Positions 45,101 through 52,139 of a DNA stretch of 64,000 bases are shown piece by piece. How positions within the stretch are numbered: the first letter of the stretch is position 1; each line of letters begins with the position of its first letter. The DNA is taken from positions 223,803 through 287,802 of the forward strand of contig CAZNFX010000004.1 in NCBI GenBank assembly GCA_964572845.1, written 5' to 3'. The notes beneath the pieces were generated by a model. That model saw only the letters and a program-made list of their open reading frames with translations. It had not been told where the DNA came from and ran no database searches. The stretch is from Bin55 sp964572845. GTDB lineage: Bacteria; Pseudomonadota; Gammaproteobacteria; Pseudomonadales; Azotimanducaceae. The translations under genes were made by a program, and so were the position numbers.

Positions 45101-45647
45101 TAGCTGGTGGACGTCGCACTTTCTTGGCGTCGAGAATTTCAAACATTCTCTAATCTACGGACTTCCCACCCGAATGGGCATGGATGACTATCCGAGAGTT
45201 CGTACCTTGCCCCAATGGCAAAGGGACCAATTTTGCCCAAGTTGCTATGGGGAGTTCTACGACACGTTTACTGTGAGTCCGTACGGGTTCGATGAAGCCA
45301 CGCCGAGTTTCTATGCAGAACTTCCGTCGAAAGGCGTTTGGCAATTGGAATTCCACATCCCTGACATTTCAACAAAGGACTGGGTGACCAAGCAGGGCAA
45401 TTGGATTTCATATGCACCTAGAAAACTTGGAGTGCTTCAGATCGCCGTGGCGATAGGTGACCAAGAAACTGTAGTCGAATTGGACGCAACTAACGCAGGT
45501 ACGGGTTGGAACGACTTAGGTACCTATGAAATTGACTCTCGCAGCACTCGCGTAACCGTTGTTGGAGTGCGTGATGGGATAGCGCTTGCAGATGCCATCA
45601 GGTGGACTCCAATAGAAAACGACGAAGCCGAGGCATCTAGTGAATGA
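42180..45647 (+). CDS. ABC-2-like permease fused to M1 aminopeptidase-like domain (no zinc motif)
   Basis: The 1155-residue product has two parts. Residues 1-290 contain about seven membrane helices; the first is FIAIATGICLTQWI, with LALPIVACFATGIVFLAFDFRSRDVRNRM as in ABC-2 permeases of the gliding/ABC type. The rest is extracytoplasmic: a beta sandwich (DIHPGRAVHLDLTISI), a catalytic-like helical domain with YGTLSFVEVPVSMRVYGGGWQ and a C-terminal region with DYLLGDWLYTTDLPGLTV, which follow the layout of M1 aminopeptidases fused to permeases in other bacteria. The M1 zinc ligands (HExxH then E) are not found in the matching place, so the peptidase is probably inactive. A companion ATPase is not adjacent; the ABC-2 operon at 45799-48404 is a candidate. 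Function unknown. Confidence 0.75.
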   Translation: MNLWNVALAEFRTCRRMIRTWVFIAIATGICLTQWIRMSEEYVYGSVKSASYGVMGPRFMLLELALPIVACFATGIVFLAFDFRSRDVRNRMFEALESRPLSNVDLMFGRLLGIVLVLFIPAMAIVLSIVVCSALTDQFGGALEPVSALAFVIWDIIPNLLLWGSLTVLLSVVLRFRLLVVLAVLGLILLYHRFNATMPSFLMSSLSTYSQSGLSPSEIAPQFATWDIVLNRLTIVFIGITFLTLAAGLHPRIAAKPTRNQMVTSGICALIVAVLAVTGLVTAKISDQNQVKRWASVHHEHRVHSETDIESIKGIVDIHPGRAVHLDLTISIAPTGANVDRWLLSLNPGYKLSHISINGEAISDYQFEDGLLSIPVSATSDLPSEVHLVASGVPNPLFAYLDTSLDPSTLHPAEFRRLRRLGNESYIFHSQYVAMMPGVSWFPASGSAYGRGTLESRPTDYFDLDIEVSVPRDWLVAGPGTRQKIEQEGRARFRFNPQAPIPELALVGSRLERRAFEAAGIEFELLLNKKHNDNFYTLQGIAPAFKKWVHELVTDLNRYGLKYPYGTLSFVEVPVSMRVYGGGWQMDSVYSPPGIQMVRESGFPIVDFSQAIDAAEQQAEGSQELVEEYMVGMLRNYFLNDLYGGNPLLGIAKQFVNYQTAPVGYGATALNFVSNELMSKLVVDNESFFSVRATLVPDSRMTHATEANPDGYFARHFFFYKRTFYVDTPSAWELALSTSLADLDYDSPSSVELQALMVKSLGLSRSVHALHSKEEIGEFLYELVSRFRGRSYSPDEFFDLALANGINFDYLLGDWLYTTDLPGLTVLDPKVELVTTSDGEDPLFQSSFTIRNGKPAPGVTPVYYEGIGQSFASRDEPQSDPIHISGNAAVRVALHTNTPLKRVTLRPHLALNRVRVPFYFPDSEGLEIDASTPILPYVSEIAWDQGPSNSIVVDDLDSGFSVINGEDYTQETKSSWWTSHFLGVENFKHSLIYGLPTRMGMDDYPRVRTLPQWQRDQFCPSCYGEFYDTFTVSPYGFDEATPSFYAELPSKGVWQLEFHIPDISTKDWVTKQGNWISYAPRKLGVLQIAVAIGDQETVVELDATNAGTGWNDLGTYEIDSRSTRVTVVGVRDGIALADAIRWTPIENDEAEASSE

Positions 45648-45798
45648 GTGACTGCATTCCATGGCTGCAAGTCGAGTATGACTCTAGCAAAATCTTAGCT
45701 CAGCAATAGGCAAATCGCTCGCAACCCCTGTTGTCAGAAGAGCCATGCCAACTAGCGGGCTGCCACACAGATATGCACTAATTCGAAGAATCACGCAC

Positions 45799-46605
45799 CT
45801 AAGACCCCGTCGATGCATAGTAGCGAACGCCCATGTTCCAAAAGACCAACGACACAAGAAAGAAAGCGATTCCAGCGGTTGGAGACAAGTATTGAAACAA
45901 GACGCTCGAACCAGTTGGGTCCTCAATACCGAGAACCGCGACAATTGGAAAGTAGGCTACACATCCTAGCGGGATTACATAGGTAAAGAACTGTCTAAAC
46001 CAATCTTCGTAGATGCTAAGGGGATACTGAGATGCTTCGACGCCTCCATAGACGAAGACGTTCATGACCTCCAACGACTCGATGCTCCAAAAGCTGATGG
46101 TCGCTTGAATAACTAGCAACCCATAGAAGAAGAACACCATGCCCAGCAGCGCATAGCACCACAGCAGTACTTGAGCTATCGAAAAATCGAGATTCAGCGT
46201 AACGACCCCATAGATGAGAACAATGGCGCCTTGGAGGAATCGCCCTACTCTATGCAATGGGAATTCGTTGCAGGCAATTTGCAGCGCGGCCGATCGAGGC
46301 CTGAGAAGAATTCGATCGAAGTCCCCGGTCCTGACCATTGTTGTACCGAATGTATCAAACCCCCTGGAGAAAGTGTCTGCAATGGCAAACGCGACATTCA
46401 CGCTCCCGTAGAAAACTGCGACATGGGCAAAACTCCAGACACCAAGTGGTCCAAAGCGCTCAAAGAGAGCCCAAATGCCCAGCACTTCTATTCCCGTGAC
46501 CAGAAATTGCCCTATGGAGAAAAGAACAAACGAACCTTTGTACTGCATTTGACTTCGAATGCTGATTCCGAGGTACTTGCGAAAGAGTGCAGCGCTGGAT
46601 GTCAT
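45799..46605 (-). CDS. ABC-2 type permease (DUF990-like)
   Basis: From the ATG at 46605, overlapping the upstream stop by four bases (ATGA), the product has 268 residues and six membrane helices. The helix FVLFSIGQFLVTGIEVLGIWALF is followed by a short amphipathic stretch, then AVFYGSVNVAFAIADTFSRG, and the block DFDRILLRPRSAALQIA is characteristic of this permease group. A longer frame to 46683 overlaps the previous gene too far. It forms one of two membrane subunits with the gene at 46602. Substrate unknown. Confidence 0.9.
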   Translation of the reverse strand: MTSSAALFRKYLGISIRSQMQYKGSFVLFSIGQFLVTGIEVLGIWALFERFGPLGVWSFAHVAVFYGSVNVAFAIADTFSRGFDTFGTTMVRTGDFDRILLRPRSAALQIACNEFPLHRVGRFLQGAIVLIYGVVTLNLDFSIAQVLLWCYALLGMVFFFYGLLVIQATISFWSIESLEVMNVFVYGGVEASQYPLSIYEDWFRQFFTYVIPLGCVAYFPIVAVLGIEDPTGSSVLFQYLSPTAGIAFFLVSLVFWNMGVRYYASTGS

Positions 46606-47432
46606 CCGCCTTGTACCGTGAGTTTGCGTCGTGCTTTCCGTTCCAACCCTAAACCGATTGCCAGTATGACTAGCGTCCAACACGCTTGAAGCGAAATCTC
46701 TGCGATCATGCTGGTCGCTGGAATGTCACCACTGTAGATTCGAAACGGAATGTCGCACAGACCACGAAATGGTTGCCAATACAGTATGTTCTGAGCCCAA
46801 TCGGGAAAGAGAGGTATTGGGATGATCATCCCGCTTAGAACCCAAACGAAACTAGTAGCCAGCGCAACAGTTCCTCGAGCGTCCATAAACCAAAACATAG
46901 AAATGTTGAGAATCATCAGGATGGCACACGACAGGGCAATCGCAACAACTAGAGAAATCGAAAAACCGACAAAGCTGAGAATTGATGCAGGTGGCGGCAT
47001 TACCCAATCGTCAAGACCAAGCAGTCGGAGTATCAAGAAGGCAAAGATCAATCCTGGTACCGAGCGCAATAGCGTGGGTGCCGTGCGAAATGCCAACGTT
47101 CGCGCCGACCAAAACGCATAGAGGTTGAGTGGGCGCAGCAATTCGTACGCTACTGAACCGGTCCTGAACATGCCGCGAAGTTCTGGATCAACATTGATTG
47201 GAAATAAAGCAAACAAGCATTGACCAAACCACACATAGGCAACTATTGACTCGAACGACATGGGTGGAGGTTCCGTCAACACTGCGTAAAACGCGCCTAG
47301 CACCATGAGCTTGACGAAGCCCCAGAAAATCTGGGTCGCGATTCCTGCGATCGCGGCAGTTCGATACTGAAGGAGAGTCCGAAATCGTGTCGACACTACA
47401 GCGACGTAGCTCGACAATGCCAGTCCCGTCAA
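46602..47432 (-). CDS. ABC-2 type permease (DUF990-like)
   Basis: The 276-residue product starts at a TTG directly after the ATPase stop codon and has six membrane helices. Family block: LFPINVDPELRGMFRTGSVAYELLRPLNLYAFW, matching the partner's DRILLRPRSAALQ position. Others: FVWVLSGMIIPIPLFPDW and ILYWQPFRGLCDIPFRIYSG. It pairs with the next gene as the two membrane subunits and with the ATPase upstream. Translational coupling at both ends indicates a single operon of three genes. The substrate is unknown; related systems export peptides, drugs or membrane components. Confidence 0.9.
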   Translation of the reverse strand: MTGLALSSYVAVVSTRFRTLLQYRTAAIAGIATQIFWGFVKLMVLGAFYAVLTEPPPMSFESIVAYVWFGQCLFALFPINVDPELRGMFRTGSVAYELLRPLNLYAFWSARTLAFRTAPTLLRSVPGLIFAFLILRLLGLDDWVMPPPASILSFVGFSISLVVAIALSCAILMILNISMFWFMDARGTVALATSFVWVLSGMIIPIPLFPDWAQNILYWQPFRGLCDIPFRIYSGDIPATSMIAEISLQACWTLVILAIGLGLERKARRKLTVQGG

Positions 47433-48404
47433 CTAGTTTTCCTTCTTGTAGAACTCTGAAACAATGGATTCAATGGGAGGAGCTGTGATTGCAATGTCCA
47501 TAACGGCATACTGCGCGGTGATTTGAGAAACGAAATTCGCCGTGTCGCTTTCGCACCGAAAGGTAATTCGCTTTGCATCGTTCTCGATTACCAAATTCCT
47601 ATGGGCTTCAGCAAGACTTGGATCCGATTCAAAGTCAACCACGACGTGTTTTTCCCGTCCGTAGCGATTGCGCAGCACATCCAGCGAACTATCGATTAGA
47701 CACTGTCCTTGATTGATCAGAATCACTCGATCACATAGGGCTTCTATGTCTCCGAGGTCATGTGTGGTTAGGAGCACCGTCACGTTGTGAGTCTTGTTGA
47801 TTTCTTGAATGAGTGTCCGGACACTCGCTTTTGTTAGTGCGTCGAGCCCGATTGTCGGTTCGTCCAAAAAGAGTATGTTGGGACTGTGCAGCAACGATGA
47901 AGCAATGTCACACTTAACCCGCTGGCCCAGGCTCAGTTGCCGGACGGGCACATCCAATAGCTCATCTAATCCAAATAAGTCGATCAACCGATTTACTTCG
48001 CGGCGATACGCTTCTTCGGGCACTTGGTAGATATCTCGCAAGAGTTCGAACGACTCGACTACGGGAAGATCCCACCACAATTGAGTTCTTTGACCGAACA
48101 CAACACCGATTTTGGACACGTGGCGTATGCGTTGCCGCCATGGAACAATTCCATTGATGAGGCACTCACCAGAGCTGGGTACCAATATCCCCGCCAAGAT
48201 CTTTATGGTTGTTGACTTTCCTGCGCCATTTGGACCGATATAGCCAACCATTTCCCCCGCTTGAATGTCGAACTCGACGCCTCGAAGCGCTTCAATGTCT
48301 GTGTAGGAACGATTGAACAGGCTAGTCACAGCACCCATCATTCCGGGACGACGTTTCGCTACTCGAAACGTCTTGGACAGTCCACGCACATGAATTTGCT
48401 GCAT
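47433..48404 (-). CDS. ABC-2 exporter ATPase
   Basis: The 323-residue product is the ATPase of the three-gene system. Walker A is GPNGAGKSTTIK (about residue 58), the Q-loop region VVFGQRTQLWWDLPVVESFELL is the variant seen in COG4586-type ATPases, the signature is LSLGQRVK, Walker B ILFLDEPTIGLD and the H loop LTTHDLGDIE. The LSLGQ signature and the GQRTQLWWDLP stretch place it with the uncharacterised DUF990-permease group. The C-terminal 100 residues form a small domain (HVVVDFESDPSLAEAHRN). It is the first gene of the operon, with its ATG at 48404. Confidence 0.93.
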   Translation of the reverse strand: MQQIHVRGLSKTFRVAKRRPGMMGAVTSLFNRSYTDIEALRGVEFDIQAGEMVGYIGPNGAGKSTTIKILAGILVPSSGECLINGIVPWRQRIRHVSKIGVVFGQRTQLWWDLPVVESFELLRDIYQVPEEAYRREVNRLIDLFGLDELLDVPVRQLSLGQRVKCDIASSLLHSPNILFLDEPTIGLDALTKASVRTLIQEINKTHNVTVLLTTHDLGDIEALCDRVILINQGQCLIDSSLDVLRNRYGREKHVVVDFESDPSLAEAHRNLVIENDAKRITFRCESDTANFVSQITAQYAVMDIAITAPPIESIVSEFYKKEN

Positions 48405-48551
48405 AGATGAAACCGAGGGATATATGACTACAGGTTGCTTGGCGCGTGCTCAGCGACTAATTGTTCCAACAGGGTGTGGAAACGTGGACGCGATACCAAG
48501 ATTCCTCAGCCATTCTTGTCGGCCGCTACTCTGTCGGCAGTTGACAAAACA

Positions 48552-48604
48552 AGCATGGGCTCCCTGGCTTCTAGCCAAGCAGCCCATGCTCGCTGGTTTT
48601 TTTT
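48552..48604. terminator. Strong bidirectional intrinsic terminator
   Basis: A perfect 10-bp stem AGCATGGGCT / AGCCCATGCT (48552-48561 and 48581-48590) encloses an inner stem (tggct / agcca). On the plus strand it is followed after 'cgctgg' by a T8 run (48597-48604). On the minus strand it is followed by TGTTTTGTC, which suits the deacylase gene ending at 48636. No plus-strand protein gene lies upstream, so the plus-strand T8 may serve an RNA from the 48410-48550 region or simply insulate the ABC operon. Confidence 0.75.
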
Positions 48605-48635
48605 CAAGTTCAGAACAGACTGAACTCAGGCGATG

Positions 48636-50330
48636 TTAGTCGCGTATGAAATCCCTTATGACCTCACCGGGTCGATGTCCTGTGTATTCGCCGTCTTGTA
48701 TGACTACCTTGCCGGCGACGATCGTGGCATCATAGCCCTCGCTCTTCACGACGATACGACCACCATTGTGGGGGAAGTCGTTCACATACTCGGGATGGCA
48801 GGACTTCAGGTTCTCATAGTCGATGACGTTGATGTCCGCATGCCAGCCCTCTTCGAGATGTCCGCGTCGCTTGAGGCCAAGCACTTCCGCCGACTTTCCG
48901 GTTATACGATGAATGGCTTCCTGCAACGTATAGACATTGCGGTCACGTGTGAGTTCGCCCAGCAAGAATGTCGGTGAATCCGCATCTGTGAATTGGCCCA
49001 CATGGGCTCCGGCATCTCCCAGCATTGGAACGACGTGAGGCAGACGCATGTAATTCCACTGATTTTCCAGCGCTCCGCCAAATGCCCACAAGTTCCAAAA
49101 CTCCTTGCCCTCCGAAGCAATCAGACGATCGACATACACATCCACGGGATCTTGTCCCAAATCGTCAGCTAGCTTTTGCAGATTTCTGTTGTTCTCGAGG
49201 TCAAAATCTGGGTATGGGCCAGTGCCCATGGGATGCAGAATTCGTGCTGTACCGCCAAATCCTCCAGCTTCCTTGGCTTCGTCACAGAGTCTCTTTCGAG
49301 TCACTGGATCCTTTAGTGCTTCGACGCGGTCCTTGATTGAGGGTAGCTTCATGAGCTCACGCCACCCTTCAGTGCGAAGGAATGCCTGTTGAGCAAGTCC
49401 AAAGAACGAACCGCTTGGTCGAGTATGGCAAATAGAGGTGATTCGATTGCCTTCGTCGTTGTTGCGCCCAAGGAATTCTTGCCAGTTGGAGACACCCCCA
49501 TCGCCTTGCGGACCGGTTCCACCAGAGAAGAGCACTTGGCAGCCTAATTCGGCACCAGTCTGGAACATCTCTCGCTCGATTTTTGCTCGCGTTCGCATGT
49601 CAGGAGCAACTTGGAAAAGCCCTCCGCGTCCACCAGCCTCTACAACCGCCTTTTGAATTGCGCTCGTTTCGCGGGCATCAGCCCAAGTTCCCGGAGTTAG
49701 ACGCCCGTCTGGAACACGGTGTCCAAGAAATCTGGATGTGGAAAAACCAACAGCTCCGCCTTCAACGGATTCCTTGACCAACTCAACAATTCGAGCCAGT
49801 TCGGCTTCGTCTGCCTGAACTCCTTCATCGCAGCTCTTATCGCCCATGGCCTCAAACCGAATGGCGGAGTGTCCGCACATCCCGACCACATTAAGTGTTG
49901 GTCTTAGAGATTGAACCGTGTCGAGATATTCCCCAAAGCTTGTCCAATTCCACGGAAGACCATCCATGATGGCATTTGCGGCGATGTCCTCTACGGCTTC
50001 CATCAATTCCGCAAGATAACGACGGTTTTCCGCTCCGCAGGGAGCAAACGTGACCCCGCAATTCCCAATTAACGCCGTAGTTACCCCGTGATAGGAACTT
50101 GGTCTCATTTCGGGATCCCAACCGATCTGAGCGTCCAAATGTGTGTGCAAGTCGATGAACCCGGGCGTTACGATTTTCCCAGTCGCATCGATTGTCTGAT
50201 CCGCTTCTGCGCCGGAAAGATCGCCTACCTGAGAAATGACTCCATCGTCAACCGCCACATCCGCTTTGGTGCCCTCGGCGCCAGTTCCATCGTAAACGGT
50301 TCCGCCAGAAATGATTAGTGAATGACTCAT
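48636..50330 (-). CDS. N-acyl-D-amino-acid deacylase/D-aminoacylase-type amidohydrolase
   Basis: The 564-residue product is a cyclic amidohydrolase close to D-aminoacylases. Metal-site marks are H62-T-H64-x-D66 in GFIDLHTHLDAQIGWDP, the GNCGVTFAPC cysteine-containing segment, and LGDAGAHVGQFTDADSPT near the C-terminus, where the catalytic Asp lies. The beta-sandwich surrounding the barrel is typical (LIISGGTVYDGTGAEGTKADVAVDDG). It would hydrolyse N-acyl-D-amino acids, though many members have untested substrates. It is cytosolic and monocistronic, with an intrinsic terminator at 48552-48604. Confidence 0.88.
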   Translation of the reverse strand: MSHSLIISGGTVYDGTGAEGTKADVAVDDGVISQVGDLSGAEADQTIDATGKIVTPGFIDLHTHLDAQIGWDPEMRPSSYHGVTTALIGNCGVTFAPCGAENRRYLAELMEAVEDIAANAIMDGLPWNWTSFGEYLDTVQSLRPTLNVVGMCGHSAIRFEAMGDKSCDEGVQADEAELARIVELVKESVEGGAVGFSTSRFLGHRVPDGRLTPGTWADARETSAIQKAVVEAGGRGGLFQVAPDMRTRAKIEREMFQTGAELGCQVLFSGGTGPQGDGGVSNWQEFLGRNNDEGNRITSICHTRPSGSFFGLAQQAFLRTEGWRELMKLPSIKDRVEALKDPVTRKRLCDEAKEAGGFGGTARILHPMGTGPYPDFDLENNRNLQKLADDLGQDPVDVYVDRLIASEGKEFWNLWAFGGALENQWNYMRLPHVVPMLGDAGAHVGQFTDADSPTFLLGELTRDRNVYTLQEAIHRITGKSAEVLGLKRRGHLEEGWHADINVIDYENLKSCHPEYVNDFPHNGGRIVVKSEGYDATIVAGKVVIQDGEYTGHRPGEVIRDFIRD

Positions 50331-50448
50331 ACAAGCCTAAATTGTTGCTTCGGAACTAGCTAGCATACACCAACCAAGCTAGCCTAGACAATTTCAGTGT
50401 GCTATAGCAAAACTGTCTGGCAAGTCGGATAGACCAACACTCTAACAA

Positions 50449-51213
50449 CTAGCTAGCAGCTTGTGCCGCTGCTTCGCGGGCAGTTCTTACCTTCTCGTTA
50501 GTCTGGTTGAAGAGTATGTCGCGCCGACGTTTCTCTTCCTCAGGCGACAGTTCCCGTTCTCCAAGTTCTCTCCCAATCCGATAGCCTTTGTAGCACCCCG
50601 GTCTTTGGTGAAGCAGGTCGACCCAACGCTTTAGGTTTGGAAAGGTCTCCCAGGCTTCTTCTCCAAGCAGTCGCCCAGTAATTCGAGCCCATGGCCAACT
50701 GATCATGTCCGCGATCGTGAATTCTGCGCCTGCTAGGTACTCATTTACAGACAACTGTGCGTCCATGACACCAGAGAGTCTGTCCACCTCGCCTACAAAT
50801 CGCTTGACCCCATATTCGAGCTGGGAGGGATCCGAGGCGATATTTCTTCCATAGTTCTTGAAGTGGTTGGCATTGCCCATCATTGGGCCGAGATTGGCCA
50901 TTTGCCAGTGAACCCACTGCAACACTTTGTAGCGGTGCCTCGGCTCTTGAGGTAGGAACTTGCCAACCTTGTCAGCCAAATACTCCAAGATTGCGCCCGA
51001 TTCGAAAATGGAAATGGGCGCGCCGCCGTCGGCAGGTTCGTGATCCACGATAGCCGGCATCCGGTTATTTGGACTAATTTGCAGGAAATCGGGTTTGAAT
51101 TGGTCGCCACCACCAATGTCGACTGGAACGATGTTGTACGGTAGACCACATTCCTCCAACATTATGGTGACTTTCCACCCGTTAGGAGTTGGCCAGTAAT
51201 AGAGATCGATCAC
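50449..51213 (-). CDS. Glutathione S-transferase (Ure2p/YghU-like)
   Basis: The start is the GTG at 51213, preceded by 'aaaggaaattt', giving 254 residues; a GTG at 51306 would add 31 residues and overlaps a promoter-like region. The N-terminal half reads VIDLYYWPTPNGWKVTIMLEECGLPYNIVPVDIGGGDQFKPDFLQISPNNRMPAIVD, with the 'YYWPTPNGWK' of YghU/YfcG-like GSTs, followed by SIFESGAILEYLADKVGKFLP. The helical half (YLAGAEFTIADMISWPWA) closes the fold. YghU-type proteins reduce disulfides and peroxides using two GSH. It converges with nothing and stands alone. Confidence 0.9.
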   Translation of the reverse strand: MIDLYYWPTPNGWKVTIMLEECGLPYNIVPVDIGGGDQFKPDFLQISPNNRMPAIVDHEPADGGAPISIFESGAILEYLADKVGKFLPQEPRHRYKVLQWVHWQMANLGPMMGNANHFKNYGRNIASDPSQLEYGVKRFVGEVDRLSGVMDAQLSVNEYLAGAEFTIADMISWPWARITGRLLGEEAWETFPNLKRWVDLLHQRPGCYKGYRIGRELGERELSPEEEKRRRDILFNQTNEKVRTAREAAAQAAS

Positions 51214-51354
51214 GAAATTTCCTTTAGGCTTGTTGTTAGGACTCGGCTTGCCATTGTACTTTCCGTCTACTGGTAGCTGATTCGACTCCTGACTCCGTGA
51301 AGGCACGCTACCCTGCTACAAAAACCTCTCAGTAGGAATTGAAGTCGGGATCGA

Positions 51355-51380
51355 TGTGTGCGATACTTGTAGCGCACACA
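51355..51380. promoter_or_regulatory. Near-perfect operator palindrome upstream of toxin-antitoxin pair
   Basis: TGTGTGCG (51355-51362) and CGCACACA (51373-51380) are exact inverted repeats 10 bp apart; the centre (ATACTTGTAG) is also almost symmetric as TAC-TT-GTA. It ends 14 bp before the antitoxin ATG at 51395, the usual place for autoregulation by a RHH antitoxin, and the TACTTG core overlaps a possible -10. An antitoxin start at 51356 would run through it, supporting the ATG at 51395. Confidence 0.75.
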
Positions 51381-51394
51381 CTATTCGAGAGTAT

Positions 51395-51625
51395 ATGACT
51401 CCAATTTCCCTTCGTCTTCCCGACGAAATCGCCAAGCGATTGGAAGAACTAGCCAAGCGTACCGGCCGTACCAAGACCCATTACGCAATCGAAGCTATCC
51501 GTAGGCATCTCGACGACTTAGAGGACATCTACATTTCCGAGAGCCGTTTGGAGGAAATGCGCTCTGGAAAGGTCCGTCCGCTCTCACTGGACGATTTGAT
51601 CGAGCGCCATGGCGTGGACCCTTGA
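51395..51625 (+). CDS. Ribbon-helix-helix antitoxin (RelB/ParD type)
   Basis: From the ATG at 51395 the product has 76 residues. The RHH strand and helices are TPISLRLPDEIAKRLEELAKRTGRTKTHYAIEAIRRHL, with the beta strand SLRLP and the conserved Gly-Arg-Thr turn before the second helix, giving a DNA-binding homodimer. The C-terminal part (DIYISESRLEEMRSGKVRPLSLDDLIERHG) would wrap the toxin. It lies directly behind the palindrome and overlaps the toxin gene by 17 bases, as usual for such pairs. It represses its own operon and neutralises the toxin. Confidence 0.92.
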   Translation: MTPISLRLPDEIAKRLEELAKRTGRTKTHYAIEAIRRHLDDLEDIYISESRLEEMRSGKVRPLSLDDLIERHGVDP

Positions 51626-51887
51626 GATTTCTCCCGCTGTCGAGCGCGACCTGAATCGTATTGATCCCGTACAAAAGCGCCGCATCGTCAAATTTCTGCG
51701 AGATCGTCTTGTTCCCCTGGAATCGCCGCGGGACATTGGTGAAGTTTTGGGCGGTCCGCCATGGGCTGGTTTCTGGAAGTATCGCGTGGGTAACTACCGT
51801 GTCATTTGCCACATTGAGGATGAGCGGCAGTGCATTCAGGTGACTAGAGTACGCCACCGACGCGATGTCTACCGCAGACCTAGCTAG
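51609..51887 (+). CDS. RelE/ParE-type toxin
   Basis: The 92-residue product starts MAWTLEISPAVERDLNRIDPVQKRRIVKFLRDRL and has the core GPPWAGFWKYRVGNYRVICHIEDERQCIQVTRVRHRRDVYR. This is the RelE/ParE mRNA-interferase or gyrase-poison fold with its 'yRv..yRvi..i' beta sheet and basic 'vghRrdvY' C-terminus. The Arg-rich end (VRHRRDVYRR) carries the usual catalytic-region residues of RelE-type members, so mRNA cleavage is more likely than gyrase inhibition, but the two cannot be fully separated from sequence. It follows its antitoxin with a 17-base overlap. Confidence 0.92.
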   Translation: MAWTLEISPAVERDLNRIDPVQKRRIVKFLRDRLVPLESPRDIGEVLGGPPWAGFWKYRVGNYRVICHIEDERQCIQVTRVRHRRDVYRRPS

Positions 51888-52139
51888 AGTTTAATCCGTA
51901 GACGATGCTAACAGTGCGTTCACAACCGTCGTTGAGTATCGGGGTTTGGGTAATACCAAAGTCCGGTGTCGAAGCTCCCGAAGACACCTCTAACAATTGC
52001 TGAGGGCCCAAGCAAGGGCGTTGACGAGGTTCAAATCTTGAGCTTCTCTCCTTCTTGACCCCTGAAAATATCCTACAAAATCAAAATACAATAACGGTTT
52101 CCTTGACCTAAGTATTTTTCCGATCAGAGACCTGTCGAC

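Noticed and set aside
51965..51988. GGTGTC...GACACC hairpin after the toxin gene as terminator
   Set aside because: Six-base arms with a long loop and no T tract are not enough.
51900..52139. Pho box upstream of phoX
   Set aside because: No pair of CTGTCA-like direct repeats at the right spacing was found by eye.
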